A DNA stretch of 64,000 nt from Bog-532 sp963805255 (GTDB lineage Bacteria > Actinomycetota > Actinomycetes > Streptosporangiales > Streptosporangiaceae): assembly GCA_963805255.1 (NCBI GenBank), contig CAWDTK010000018.1, positions 23,676 to 87,675 on the forward strand, written 5' to 3'. Below the pieces are notes generated by a model. It was given only the letters and a program-made list of their open reading frames with translations. It ran no database searches and was not told where the DNA came from. Positions 16,192 to 25,563 of this stretch are shown here, one piece after another; position 1 is the stretch's first letter; every line of letters begins with the position of its first letter. Position numbers and translations under genes: made by a program.

Positions 16192-17137
16192 GAAAAGACC
16201 GGGCACGCGCTGATCGGCGCCCGCCAGTGGATACCCCGCGAGCACCTCGACGATCCGGTGAAGTCCCTGCTCATGGGCCTGCCGGCGGACCTTGAGTTCC
16301 GCACCAAGGGACAGCTGGCCACCGGCATCTGCGCCAGCGCGTACGCCGACGGCATCCGCTTCGATTTCGCCTGCGGCGACGAGGTCTACGGCAACTGCAC
16401 CCAGCTGCGGGAGTTCTTCGAGACCCGCGGCCAGGCGTACGTGCTGCGCGTGCCGCCGGACTTCACCCTCACCCTGGCCGCGGGCACGAAGCTGACCTGC
16501 GCGGAAGCGGTCAAGGCGCTGCTGAAGCAGCAGCGGCGCTGGGAGGTCCGCTCCGCCGGCGGCGGCGCCAAAGGCGAGCGCTGGTATGCCTGGGCGTGGA
16601 TCGCCACCGCCTCCCCGCGCCATCACCTGCTGGTCCGCCGCCACATCAAGACCGGCGAGCTGGCCTTCCATTACTGCCACGTGCCCGAAGGGCAGCTGCT
16701 GACCAAGACCCGGCTGATCCGCGCCGCTGGGCTCAGATGGCCAGTAGAAGAAGATTTCGAATTCGGCAAGGCCTGCTTCGGGCTTGACCAGCGCCAGACC
16801 CGGCTCCACACCGCGATCCTCCGCCACGCCGTACTCGTCATGGCCGCCCTGGCGATCTGCGCCGTCACCGCCGCCCAGGTCAAAGATCGCACCGATACCC
16901 AGGCGCCACCCCCGGTCAGGCCCGATCAGCCGCCACCGCCAGAACCCGGCATGATCCCGCTGACCATCCCGGAGATCAAGCGGCTCCTCGCCGCCCTCAC
17001 CACCCGGCCCCTGCCCCCCTGCCCCGTGGCACGTCACCCACTGGGACACATGGACCCGCCGCCACCAGGCCCGCTCACGATGGTTCCACAAACGCGCCAG
17101 ACTCGCCCGCGACGCCGAAATTGCCCTGGTCAGCTAG
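16192..17137 (+). pseudogene. IS701-family transposase, C-terminal part
   Basis: From KTGHALIGARQWIPREHL the frame follows the IS701-family DDE transposase: FACGDEVYGNCTQLREFF with a catalytic Asp, GERWYAWAWIATAS, LRWPVEEDFEFGKACFGLDQ with the catalytic Glu, then RHAVLVMAALAICA. The first ~140 residues with the first catalytic Asp are absent. Near 17020, in a C-rich run, a frameshift moves the natural end (WHVTHWDTWTRRHQARSRW...) into the next frame, whose stop is TAG 17135-17137. Because of the slip the upstream frame runs on to 17436 with nonsense. Inactive remnant. Confidence 0.8.
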
Positions 17138-17508
17138 CGGAATGCGGCTGCCGTACCAGGCGGAGCCGGTTTTCAATGACGCGCCCGGGGCGACCCCGAG
17201 CCTTCAGGGTGCCCAGTACGAGCAGCAGGGACAGTAGCGTGCCCCGGCTTTTACCGCCGAGGGCAATGTCTCTGGCTACCAGTCCAACGGTCCCGAAGTC
17301 CGGGCGGCACCATCCGGCCGTGCCAGGCCACATCTTGCGGCAACCCCACGTTCACCGAAAGCAAGCTGCCAACACGCCGGTCGTGATCACCAGTTGCGCT
17401 TCTCGCCGCTGCAGCTGTCCACGCTGCGCCAGGTGACAGGCGATTCTGTCTGGCCCATGCGCCATCCCGGTCCCAGCACAGCAGACAGTACGCAGCTTGA
17501 GTCTTTGT
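17138..17508. other. Intergenic, nothing recognised
   Basis: The stretch between the transposase remnant and the alcohol dehydrogenase stop. The frames on either strand have no recognisable motif and no clear repeats or IS ends are visible. Confidence 0.4.
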
Positions 17509-18534
17509 CTAGCTGCTAGCAGGCGTGAGGACGCCCCGGAACCGCATCGCCCCGGCGAGCATCTTGTCGAAGGCTTGCGGCGCGTCCTCGAGCGACGCCT
17601 GTTCGGTGATGGCCCGGACCCCGGACTGTGCGGCGAACCGCAGCGTTTCCTCTACCTCGCGCGACGTGCCGCTGGCATGGCCGCGCAGCGTCTTCTGCCC
17701 GGTAATCAGCTGAACGGGGCTGACTTCGATCGTGTCGGGGGAGACGCCGATGACGACCAGCTCGCCGCGGGCACGCAGGCCATCGATAGCCGCCGTCATC
17801 GCCGTCGGCTGGGACACCAGCGCCAGGACAACCTTGGCGCCGCCGAGCGCTTGCAGCGCCGCGGACACGTCTTGCGCGGTGCTGTCGATGTAGTGGCGCG
17901 CGCCAAGCTGCCGGGCGGTCGCTTGCTTGTCGCCGCCGCGGTCGATGGCGACGGTGTCGAAGCCCATCTTGCTGGCGAACTGGACCGCCAGATGCCCCAG
18001 TCCGCCCAGCCCGAGGATCGCGACCAGGTCGCCGGGCCAGGCCGAGGCGCGGCGCAGCGCATTGAACACGGTCACACCGGCGCAGCCCATCGGGGCGGCC
18101 TCGGCGAAGGTCAGCTCGCCGGGGATACGGGCCAGCGCGCTGACCGGCACCACGGTCGACTCGGCGTACCCGCCCGGATAGGCCAGCCCGGGCACCTGCA
18201 GGTTCACGCAGTTGATCGCGTCACCCTCGCGGCAGGCCGGACAGCGGCCGTCGTTGCCGCCGAACCAGCCCACGGCCACCCGGTCGCCGGGTTCCCAGCC
18301 CTCAACACCGTCGCCGAGCATGTCAATGCGGCCGGCGATCTCGTGACCGGGAGTAAGCGGGAACGGTCCCTCGCCGAACACGCCTTGCACCATGCTGGCG
18401 TCCGAGCCGCAGATGCCGCACGCCTCGACCGCGATTCGGACCTGCCCGCGGCCGGGGCTGGGTTGCGGGAGGTCAACGACACGCAGCGGCGCATTGACCT
18501 GGCTGACCTGAACGCCGCGGATCGTGCTGGTCAT
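17509..18534 (-). CDS. Zinc-dependent alcohol dehydrogenase (MDR superfamily)
   Basis: A 341-residue medium-chain dehydrogenase. The catalytic zinc ligands are C39 (ACGICGSD), H64-E65 (GHE) and the later Cys in MGCAGVTVF. The structural zinc lobe is reduced to CPACREGDAINC with a non-Cys first position, a pattern I recall in related actinobacterial enzymes. The Rossmann motif is LGLGGLGH. ATG 18534 has AAGGAG about 9 nt upstream. It should oxidise an alcohol or reduce an aldehyde/ketone with NAD(P)(H). No operon partner: upstream is an ene-reductase fragment on the same strand. Confidence 0.9.
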   Translation of the reverse strand: MTSTIRGVQVSQVNAPLRVVDLPQPSPGRGQVRIAVEACGICGSDASMVQGVFGEGPFPLTPGHEIAGRIDMLGDGVEGWEPGDRVAVGWFGGNDGRCPACREGDAINCVNLQVPGLAYPGGYAESTVVPVSALARIPGELTFAEAAPMGCAGVTVFNALRRASAWPGDLVAILGLGGLGHLAVQFASKMGFDTVAIDRGGDKQATARQLGARHYIDSTAQDVSAALQALGGAKVVLALVSQPTAMTAAIDGLRARGELVVIGVSPDTIEVSPVQLITGQKTLRGHASGTSREVEETLRFAAQSGVRAITEQASLEDAPQAFDKMLAGAMRFRGVLTPASS

Positions 18535-18574
18535 GGGCGGATCTCCTTAGGTCAGTTAAGAAGCCGGCGAAGAC

Positions 18575-18787
18575 TCACAGTGCCCAATCCTCCGGTACGG
18601 GCATGCCGTCGGTTTGCCCGGGGGCGGGGTAGCAGGTGTATTCGCGGGCGTCGCCGCCATAGACCGTGGCCGGGTCCCGCTCGGTTCCCGCCGCGCCGAT
18701 CCGCCGCCCCTGCACAAGGTCCGGGGTTGGCATGAACAGCCGGCCAACCGAGGCCAGCGGATCCGCGAGGTCCTGATCGGGAACGCG
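18575..18787 (-). pseudogene. Old yellow enzyme / alkene reductase C-terminal fragment
   Basis: The last 70 codons read RVPDQDLADPLASVGRLFMP, then TPDLVQGRRIGA and DPATVYGGDAREYTCYPA, matching the C-terminal FMN-binding strand and tail of OYE-type ene-reductases (GRPFIANPDLV...DPATFYGGGAxGYTDYP). The TIM-barrel body, normally about 300 residues, is gone; upstream of about 18790 the frame is unrelated. It lies just upstream of the alcohol dehydrogenase, so an ene-reductase/dehydrogenase pair may once have existed. Confidence 0.65.
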
Positions 18788-19489
18788 GCGCGCGGCCTGC
18801 GATCGGCGGGCCGCTGGACGATGCCGGGTTTGATCCCGCGACGCTCGTGTAAGGCCCGGCACTAACCCCACCAGCGCGTCCAGCGCGCTTTGCGACCCGG
18901 CAGATGTGCACCACCGTTAGCGGTCCACATGCTGGCAGCGCGCACGCGGCTGGCTTCGGGTCGCCTTCGGCGAGTCTCGGCGGCCAGTTTGCCGGCGTCA
19001 CGCCGCTGGATAGCGGCGGCGAAAGCCAGGCCGAGCAGGACAAGCAGGAGAAGCCGGAGGAGGAAGAGCCCGAGGAGGGCCAGCCGGAGGCGGGCGGAGG
19101 GGACAGTAGCGGCTGGCAGTCCCGGGCAGCCGAAGAGCCTGCTGGTCCCTCGCCTGCGTATGGCGGAGCAGCCTGGAATGGCGGTGGGGCCAACCGGTAT
19201 CAGGACAGCGTGAGCGGTGCGCAGTTCCGGCCGGAAATCGCGGCTGGCCCGAAGATCATCGAAGGTTCGGTGATCAGCGACCTTCCCGCGATCGAGCCTT
19301 ATCATTAGCATTAGCGGCAGGAACAGTAATAGTCCCTGGCAGGCCGGGCGAGGGCAGTAGTCACGCGGCGTTGGATCGCGCCGTCGCTGACGACGACCTG
19401 CGGCGTGAAATCGAGGCCCGGGCATGTGCACCAGGTCTATTTTCCCACTGTGCTGGTAGGGAAGCTACATCTGGGCATGGCCCTGGTCG
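18788..19489. other. Region without a supported gene
   Basis: Two long frames overlap on opposite strands. The minus-strand one (to 18862) contains a Leu-rich hydrophobic stretch followed by a basic tail ending in RWTRWWG. The plus-strand one (18904-19308) is Glu/Gly/Ser-rich. Neither has a good start or recognised domain, so I do not call either. Confidence 0.35.
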
Positions 19490-19708
19490 TCAAGCTTCGT
19501 TCCTCGCGCTGCTGGTTTTGTCCTGGTCGTCTCGTGGTGCGGTGAGCGTCCCCGGCTCGCGCATCAGCCGGTCCAGGTCCCGGAGCTCACGGAGGCGCTC
19601 GAGGAGACGTTCGCGGTGCCGGTCGGACAGCGGGACGCGGCGCCAGCTGGTGTGCTGACGCCGCGTTTCTGATCGGCGGCTAGGCTCCGGCTTCCGCCTC
19701 GGCCTCAT
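19490..19708 (-). CDS. Small basic hypothetical protein
   Basis: A 72-residue frame from ATG 19708, very Arg/Glu-rich with a heptad-like stretch (RHRERLLERLRELRDLDRLM) that would form one long amphipathic helix. No family recognised and no clear ribosome-binding site. It could be a helical partner protein or a chance open frame in GC-rich DNA. Confidence 0.25.
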   Translation of the reverse strand: MRPRRKPEPSRRSETRRQHTSWRRVPLSDRHRERLLERLRELRDLDRLMREPGTLTAPRDDQDKTSSARNEA

Positions 19709-20074
19709 GGCGGGAGGCTTCAGTCAGTGCGGCGAACACACGCCTGCTGCTCGCCCCCGGCCCCGCTACGATCGACCGGTGCGACCGTCTCCGACGCCCA
19801 ATACTCACGGAGGCTCGCGATCAAGTGCCCGTCGGACTTGAGCATTCTGACGGCTGCGGGGGTCGAGCTGGCGTGCCCCGTCTCACCGGCCCGCCGTGAT
19901 GAGGTAGCCAGGGAGCGCCTGGCCGCGGAGCGGGCCTGGTAACCGTCGTCAAGACCCAGAGGCATACCGCGTCGGTCGCCGCCGCTGCACGGCATGCCGG
20001 ACGGACGACGCCCCGCATCGAAGACGCGCTGGCCGAGTACCTCGACGCCCGCGGTTTCTGAGAAAGGAGGATCG

Positions 20075-20296
20075 GTGAAGTTCATCCACGCGGACCACAG
20101 CCTCGATCTCGACGGCATGACCGTCACTACCGGGGTCACCGGCGAAGGCGATGTCTGGATCAATGACCTCTTCCGGCTCAGCCCGGATATGGCCCTCGCC
20201 TTGTCCGCCAAGCTGGCAGAGAACGCCGCGATAGCGCGGAAGCAGGCCGGGCTCGATGCCATGGCGCCACTAACAGTAAGCACGAATGACCAATAG
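20075..20296 (+). CDS. Small hypothetical protein with strong ribosome-binding site
   Basis: GTG 20075 is preceded by AAAGGAGG (20063-20070), one of the best Shine-Dalgarno sites in the window, so I start the protein there and not at the earlier in-frame ATG. The 73 residues (VKFIHADHSLDLDGMTVTTG..., then DVWINDLFRLSPDMALALSA) look like a compact beta-then-helix fold with no transmembrane segment. A frame ending at 20061 (TPRIEDALAEYLDARGF) may be the tail of an upstream partner. Family not recognised. Confidence 0.55.
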   Translation: MKFIHADHSLDLDGMTVTTGVTGEGDVWINDLFRLSPDMALALSAKLAENAAIARKQAGLDAMAPLTVSTNDQ

Positions 20297-20411
20297 TTAG
20301 CAGGCCACCACTGCGGGCGGACGCAGCAGCGGCCCTAGGCCAAGCGATCTGCAAAAGAGATCGCGACCACGAGTAAGACGGTAGACCAGACCCGCGCAGT
20401 ATCCGCATCGG

Positions 20412-21176
20412 TTATCCGCTGCCCGTCCTGCGCCAGCCACCTTCACCGGTGCCCCAGTTGCGGCTGTCTGCGGGTCCGGCCGCGGCGGTGATCTTGCCGT
20501 CCGGACCGGGCAGCCAGAGCCAAGCGCGGCGTGGCCGTACCAGCGCGCCGCGTCCCTCGGCGGTCACCTCGGCGCGGCGGGCGCGCAGCCGCCCGTACCC
20601 GTCGCCGATGCCGGCCCATTGCTGCCGGGTGACGTGCAGCCGGACCGGGGCGCCGTCCCACGTCACGGCCACGATGAGCGCTGCGCCGCTTCTGCGTACG
20701 GCGGTCTCCAGGCGCCGCCCGGCCTGGGCAGGGGCACGCCCGGGCGGCCGCAGGAGCACGACCTCGCAGGCATCCAGCATGGTCGCGGCCACTTCCGGCC
20801 ATTGCGGGCCCGGCTCGGGGACGAGCATCATGCGGCCCGGTTCGGCACCGGCCTCCGCCGCGGCGACGATTCCGAGGTGAGGCATCCCGGCTACGCCGCA
20901 CCACATGCCCGCCTGTGAGGAGCCCGCGATCAGTGCAAGGCATAGCGCCCCGGCGGATTCCACCGTCACGACAGAGCCTTTGGCCAGGCCGCCACCGGGC
21001 AGCAGCGGTGCCAGTGCCGGTAGCACTGGCAGCACGTCGTAGGGGGCCTGCTGCGGGACGCCCGCCGTGATTCCCTCGGGCTCCGTCTCCCGGCCCGGGC
21101 GGCTGCCGCCGGTGACGGCGAGCAGGATGTGCGATGGGGACCGGATCTCCGTCACCTGGTAGCCGTCGTTTTCCAT
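20412..21176 (-). CDS. RecA-fold protein resembling actinobacterial ImuA
   Basis: The region LPVLPALAPLLPGGGLAKGSVVTVES, then GSSQAGMWCGVAGMPHLGIV and WPEVAATMLDACEVVLLRPP matches the RecA-like protein that in actinobacteria usually precedes an ImuB/Y-family polymerase gene in the DnaE2 mutasome cassette. A canonical Walker A is not visible, as expected for this degenerate branch. Start is unsure: ATG 21176 or 21242, neither with a good ribosome-binding site. The expected downstream imuB and dnaE2 are absent, so it is an orphan. Confidence 0.55.
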   Translation of the reverse strand: MENDGYQVTEIRSPSHILLAVTGGSRPGRETEPEGITAGVPQQAPYDVLPVLPALAPLLPGGGLAKGSVVTVESAGALCLALIAGSSQAGMWCGVAGMPHLGIVAAAEAGAEPGRMMLVPEPGPQWPEVAATMLDACEVVLLRPPGRAPAQAGRRLETAVRRSGAALIVAVTWDGAPVRLHVTRQQWAGIGDGYGRLRARRAEVTAEGRGALVRPRRAWLWLPGPDGKITAAAGPADSRNWGTGEGGWRRTGSG

Positions 21177-21482
21177 GCGGCCGCGCAGTATCCGCACGGG
21201 GCCCCAGCCGTAATCGCACGGGAGTTCAATGCATGCCCGCATATTTTCGATCATAGATTCGATTGACCCGGAATGGGACAACGCGATCCTCGCGGCCTGC
21301 GAAACGGTCCTTCCCAGTGCCCCCTGCTGGTTCCTTACTTCTGCCCCGCCAGGACGGGTCAGGCCGCCCCGGGGGAGCGATAACCCCGCGACCACAGGCA
21401 CTAGGTTCTGCGCGTCTGCCCGTAATCCGGATTTCACACTCAGCGTCATCCGGATTTCACGCTCAGCCCCGAGCATGGGCAG

Positions 21483-22202
21483 ATGGACAACAGCAACGGA
21501 ACCTGGCTGACATCGGTACAGATCACCACCGAGCCCGGCGGCGCGCGCACGTTCGAGCCTGCCGAGCAGGGGCAGGTGACCGACCGCTACACCAAAGCAA
21601 TCGAGCAACTCGGCTCGGACAAGCTCGATGTGCGAATCGGCGGCATCTACGCCCTCGAACGGGTCGCCCGCGACTCCGCAAGAGACCACCCGGCCGTGAT
21701 AGAGGTCCTGGCGGCGTTCATCCGCGAGCACTCACACGAGCGGTGGCCGCCATCAGATCCCGACGGCCGGGAGCAGGCACGACGGGCGCGGCCCGACGTT
21801 CAAGCCACCGTCACCGTGGTGGGGCGCCGGGATGCAAAACGCGACATAGAACGAATTAACCTCAGCGGCGCGAACCTCTTCGTCGCGCACCTCCGCGGCG
21901 CGGACCTCACCGGCGCGAACCTCTACAGCGCGGACCTCACCGGCGCGGACCTCACCGGCGCGGACCTCAACAGCGCGGACCTCACCCGCGCGGACCTCAC
22001 CCGCGCGGACCTCACCCGCGCGGACCTCACCGGCGCGCACCTCCACGGCGCGATCCTCACCGGCGCGAACCTCACCGACGCCAGGTGGCCCGACGCCAGG
22101 TGGCCCAGAGATGCGCCAGTTCCGGTGGGCTGGAAACTAGACACCGGCTCCGGCCGACTGGAGAGAGCAGGCACTGGCCCTGGACCAACAGAGGCGAATT
22201 AG
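21483..22202 (+). CDS. Pentapeptide-repeat protein
   Basis: A 239-residue protein. The N-terminal part contains GQVTDRYTKAIEQLGSDKLD and VRIGGIYALERVARDSARDH, a conserved lead-in for this actinobacterial type. From about residue 125 to 200 there are some 15 pentapeptide repeats of the A(D/N)LTx form (ADLTGADLTGADLNSADLTR). These fold as a right-handed quadrilateral beta-helix. Full-length relatives usually have N-terminal membrane helices, which are missing here, so the gene may be 5'-shortened. The near-identical 15-bp DNA repeats (GCGGACCTCACC) make its length unstable. Function unknown. Confidence 0.8.
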   Translation: MDNSNGTWLTSVQITTEPGGARTFEPAEQGQVTDRYTKAIEQLGSDKLDVRIGGIYALERVARDSARDHPAVIEVLAAFIREHSHERWPPSDPDGREQARRARPDVQATVTVVGRRDAKRDIERINLSGANLFVAHLRGADLTGANLYSADLTGADLTGADLNSADLTRADLTRADLTRADLTGAHLHGAILTGANLTDARWPDARWPRDAPVPVGWKLDTGSGRLERAGTGPGPTEAN

Positions 22203-22383
22203 CTTCCGTATGTTCACCCGCAGGGCTGCGTATCCGCTGACGGTCGGCCAGCGATGCGTGCCACAACCTGTCCGGCCTGGGCGCGCATGCCCGCCGCCCG
22301 CTGCTCACTCCCCGGTGTTTCGGCGTGGCGTCCGGCGCGCTGGCGCCGTGGTGCCAGTCTTGGCTCCTTCGGCGCGCAGCACA

Positions 22384-22626
22384 TTAGTTAGCGCGCGCTT
22401 GGTCGAGTTCGCGCTCGGCACGCTCGGCCCGGGCCCGCTGGTCGGCCCGCGCTTCTTCTAGCGCCGCGGCGCGCGCCTCAGCGGCGGTCTCGATGCGGGC
22501 CAGCTCGGCGGCGTGCTCACGGTCCCGCCGGGCCAGCTCCGCCTCAGCCGCCTGAATACGGGCCTCCATGGCCTCGCGGAGCTCGTGCCGCTCGCGCGCG
22601 GCGTCAGCCCGCGCCTGGTCGAGCAT
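22384..22626 (-). pseudogene. Coiled-coil C-terminal fragment
   Basis: Eighty codons of almost pure Ala/Glu/Arg heptads (ELREAMEARIQAAEAELARR...), predicted to be one long coiled coil. Such tails end KfrA-like DNA-binding proteins and other mobile-element proteins. Just upstream on this strand (about 22650) the antisense of a Tn3 transposase fragment begins, so the N-terminal domain was lost at that junction. ATG 22626 is internal to the original gene. Confidence 0.5.
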
Positions 22627-22649
22627 GCGGCCGCCTTCCTCATGGGCCC

Positions 22650-22865
22650 GGCGCCATCGCCGACGTCGTGGACGCGTTCTGCGGACTGGACCTGGTCCGC
22701 GCCTGGGGTGACGGGGCCAGCGTGGCCGCCGGCGGCACGCAGATCGACACGTTCATCGACAACCTCCTCGCCGAGACCTCGATCAGGTATGGCGGGGCAG
22801 GCCGGATCGCCTACCACCACATCTCCGACACCTACATCGCCTTGTTCTCCCGCCAATCGCCTTGA
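22650..22865 (+). pseudogene. Tn3-family transposase fragment
   Basis: About 65 codons read IADVVDAFCGLDLVRAWGDG, then GTQIDTFIDNLLAETSIRYG and IAYHHISDTYIALFSR. This is the unmistakable catalytic-core stretch of Tn3-family TnpA (normally about 1000 residues), including the Asp of GTQID. Both ends are cut: a coiled-coil remnant lies on the left and a GDPD remnant on the right. No 38-bp Tn3 inverted repeats were seen. Confidence 0.8.
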
Positions 22866-23206
22866 GGTCAAGGTGCCGATGGCCTTTTGTCCGACAATGA
22901 GCCTCATGACGTCGGCGACTCGCGGCACCTCGAAACCAGCCAGTTCACAGATCCGGGCGTAACTCTTAGCCGCCAGAGCGTCACCTTGGCGCGTGAGCGA
23001 GTCGGGGAAGACGACCCTTCTCCGTCCCCAGTGGGCCGGATGTCGAACTCAACGTATTCCGCGCCCGTATCTGCGGCAGGCGCATACGCTTCGAGGGTCC
23101 CGCTCCGGCGGTTCTCAGACCCGCCCTTGTGCGCGGAAATGGCTACTACATCAGATGTCGCGCGCGCGCCGTTACCCACGAAGTTATTTCGCACACGTAA
23201 CGTCAC
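22862..23206 (-). pseudogene. Glycerophosphodiester phosphodiesterase N-terminal remnant, frameshifted
   Basis: Two frames together give a GDPD N-terminus. The first has ISAHKGGSENRRSGTLEAYA, then GAEYVEFDIRPTGDG (His and Glu of the catalytic HR/EfD pattern). After a slip near 23020 the second has VVFPDSLTRQGDALAAKSYA and EVPRVADVMRLIVGQKAIG. The sequence ends at the Tn3 fragment about 22862. The Arg of the usual AHRG is Lys here. Only about 115 of some 250 residues remain. Confidence 0.65.
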
Positions 23207-23243
23207 CGGGGATCGACGCCCTACAGGCGTGCCACTTCCGTCG

Positions 23244-24075
23244 TCAGCGGCAGTTCGACAGCCAGCGACCGTACCGCATCTCCGTTGGCGTATAGCCGTT
23301 CATCCGGACGGCTGTCCGGCTCAGGTGCGCGCCGTCAGCGAATCCGGCCGCATAGGCCGCCTCCGTAACTGGCGACCCGTCGGCGAGAAGACTCAGCGCC
23401 GTAAGGTATCTGTGCCAGAGCAGATACCGCCGGATCGGGACACCCACCTGCTCGCGGAAGACGTGCTGGAGCCGGCTCTCCGACAGGTAGGCGATACGCG
23501 CCAGATCGTCGATCGAGGGCGGCGGCGCGGGCGTCTTGCGCAGATGCTCCAGCACTGCTGCAATGCGCGGGTCGAGCTTGGGCTCGGGAGCTACGCCGAC
23601 CGCTAGCTCACCAAGGGCCCGCCGCCACCGCGCGTACGCTTCGTCGCAGCTGATGTTCGCGCCCAGGACGGGTCGCACCGCCTCCGCGATCCGAAGGCAA
23701 AGGACCTCGTCAAGCACTGTGTAGGGTCGACCCTCAAGCACCCGCTCGCGGAGCTCCTGGCCGATCCTGCTCTCCCCTTCGATCCACCCGATCGCGGTCA
23801 GGCATCCGTCGCAGCGGAATGCGTGGAGGACATCGGTATCGACCAGAGCGCCACGGACGTGTTGCCAGAACGCCGTCCACCTGTACGCGCGGCATCCTGT
23901 CCAGGCCGACCGAGAGCTGCAGGGCGCTGTGCTGGTGGGGCGTCGCGACCAGGGTGTCCGAGAACATCAGGAACTCAGTGGGCCAGAGGAAGCCGCGGAT
24001 GGCTCGCGGAGGGCGCCCGCGCCTGCGCTGCGTCGGCACCATGCGTTCATCATCTGTCCCGTGCGCCGTCATCAC
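23244..24075 (-). pseudogene. AraC-family regulator split by a frameshift
   Basis: The C-terminal HTH pair is intact in one frame: PSIDDLARIAYLSESRLQHV and VTEAAYAAGFADGAHLSRT up to the stop at 23244. The N-terminal ligand region (RGFLWPTEFLMFSDTLVATP, HQHSALQLSVGLDRMP) is in another frame starting near 24075 or 24042. They join at about 23862-23870, where GTG-GAC-GGC must shift by one base to read FWQHVRGALVDTDVLHAF. With that correction a full regulator of about 270 residues results. It faces away from the peroxiredoxin gene and may once have controlled it. Confidence 0.7.
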
Positions 24076-24619
24076 CGCCGGATGCCTTGCCTCGTCTGAC
24101 CGTAGCCCGCACAGCAGGATTGTTCAACCGGCCAGCTGGATCGTTCAAATGACCAGCCTGATCATTCAAGCCAAACCGCGCCCTCTTCTGGCACCTTTGT
24201 AGGTGCAAGCTCATTGCGCTCTAAAGCCCCGCCAAAAGGCGGTTTGAGCAAGTCAGCAGCACGTACTACTCACCCACCGAAAACGAAAGAGGAAAGACCA
24301 AATGAACCTTCGACTTGGCGACATCGCGCCGGATTCCGAGGCCGAAACCACCGAGGGGTGGCTGAAGTTCCACGACTGGATCGGCGATTCGTGGGCGGTG
24401 CTGTTCTCGCACCCGCGGAACTTCACCCCGGTGTGCATCACCGAACTGGGGTACCTGGCGAAGATCAAGCCCGAGTTCGACCGCCGGAATGCAAAGATCA
24501 TCGGGCTGTCGGTCGACCCTGTGGACAATCACGGTAAATGGGCAGACGACATCGAAGACACCCAGGGGTCCGCGCTGAATTACCCGTTGATCGGCGACAG
24601 CGATTTCAACGTCTCCAAG

Positions 24620-25563
24620 CCGGGTTATCAGAAACTCTCCAGTCGGATCTTTTACGGATCTCCATTTAATTGTTATTAAAGTTCTAATTTCGGCCCGGCG
24701 CGCCGAAAAGACAACGACTCCCCGCATCGGTAGAAAGGAGGTGCTAACCAAAACCCTCAGCAGATGGAGGAGCCGTTGCGTTACCATCGTACCTTCGGAC
24801 TGAACGCCGAGCAACTCGATGAGCTTGAGGAGCGTATCGAAGACATCCTGCCCGAGCCCTGGGATAAGGGAATCGGACGGCCGAAGAGCCTCTCGCTGCG
24901 GGAAGCGATCATGGTCACGCTGCTGTACAAGCGGCAGAATATGATCGAAGAAGTCATTGCCGATCTTTTCGGAGTCTCCCAGGGTACCGTCTCGGACATC
25001 ATCACAGAATTCACCCCGCTGATCGCTCAGGCTACTGGAGAATTCCGGCCTGACGCGGAGGAGGCGAAGCAGATGACCAGGGGCCGGCTGGCGCTGGTAG
25101 ACGGGACGTTGTGGCCGTGCTGGTCGTGGGAGAACGCCCCCGAGCTGTGGGCCGGGAAATACAAGACCACCGGCCACGGCAGCCTCATTATCAGCGACGA
25201 ATCGGGAAATATAATCTTCGTCTCGGACCCGGCTCCCGGATGCGACCATGACATGAAGAAACTGGAAGGCGAGGTGAAGGAGATTCTCGACCTTGCTGGA
25301 TCCGTTATCGCAGACAAAGGATTTCAAGGATCCGGTTACGTCACGCCGGCAAAGAAGCCAAAGGGTCGTGAACTCTACATGCGTGAGCATGAGTACAATA
25401 ACCAGGTCAGTTCCATACGCGCTCCCGTCGAACGTGCGGTTGCGCACCTGAAAACCTGGAAGATCCTTTTCGCCGATTATCGGCGGCCGCTCAACACGTT
25501 TCTTGATTCTTTCCGCGCAGCCATCGGTCTCTATTTCTTCGAATTGAGTTTTCAATAATCCTC
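24620..25563. mobile_element. IS5-family insertion sequence inside the peroxiredoxin gene
   Basis: A 944-bp element. Left end CCGGGTTATCAGAAACTC and right end (reverse complement) GAGGATTATTGAAAACTC match at 12 of 18 positions without gaps. The host triplet AAG is duplicated at 24617-24619 and 25564-25566. It carries one transposase gene. The element is visibly less GC-rich than its surroundings, suggesting recent arrival from another host. Confidence 0.85.
24764..25558 (+). CDS. IS5-family transposase (DDE_Tnp_4 type)
   Basis: A 264-residue transposase. An N-terminal HTH (LREAIMVTLLYKRQN, then EVIADLFGVSQGTVSDII) is followed by the DDE core: D113 in LVDGTLWP, D184 in VIADKGFQG, and E223 in RAPVERAVAHLKTWKIL. 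Length and order suit the DDE_Tnp_4 subgroup with a single ORF. AAAGGAGG lies about 23 nt before ATG 24764, too far to be ideal. The gene looks intact and the element may be active. Confidence 0.9.
   Translation: MEEPLRYHRTFGLNAEQLDELEERIEDILPEPWDKGIGRPKSLSLREAIMVTLLYKRQNMIEEVIADLFGVSQGTVSDIITEFTPLIAQATGEFRPDAEEAKQMTRGRLALVDGTLWPCWSWENAPELWAGKYKTTGHGSLIISDESGNIIFVSDPAPGCDHDMKKLEGEVKEILDLAGSVIADKGFQGSGYVTPAKKPKGRELYMREHEYNNQVSSIRAPVERAVAHLKTWKILFADYRRPLNTFLDSFRAAIGLYFFELSFQ

Noticed and set aside
21753..22046. Minus-strand frame of EVRAGEVRAGEVRA repeats
   Set aside because: Antisense of the pentapeptide repeats; the plus-strand frame follows the A(D/N)LTx rule and has a conserved lead-in.
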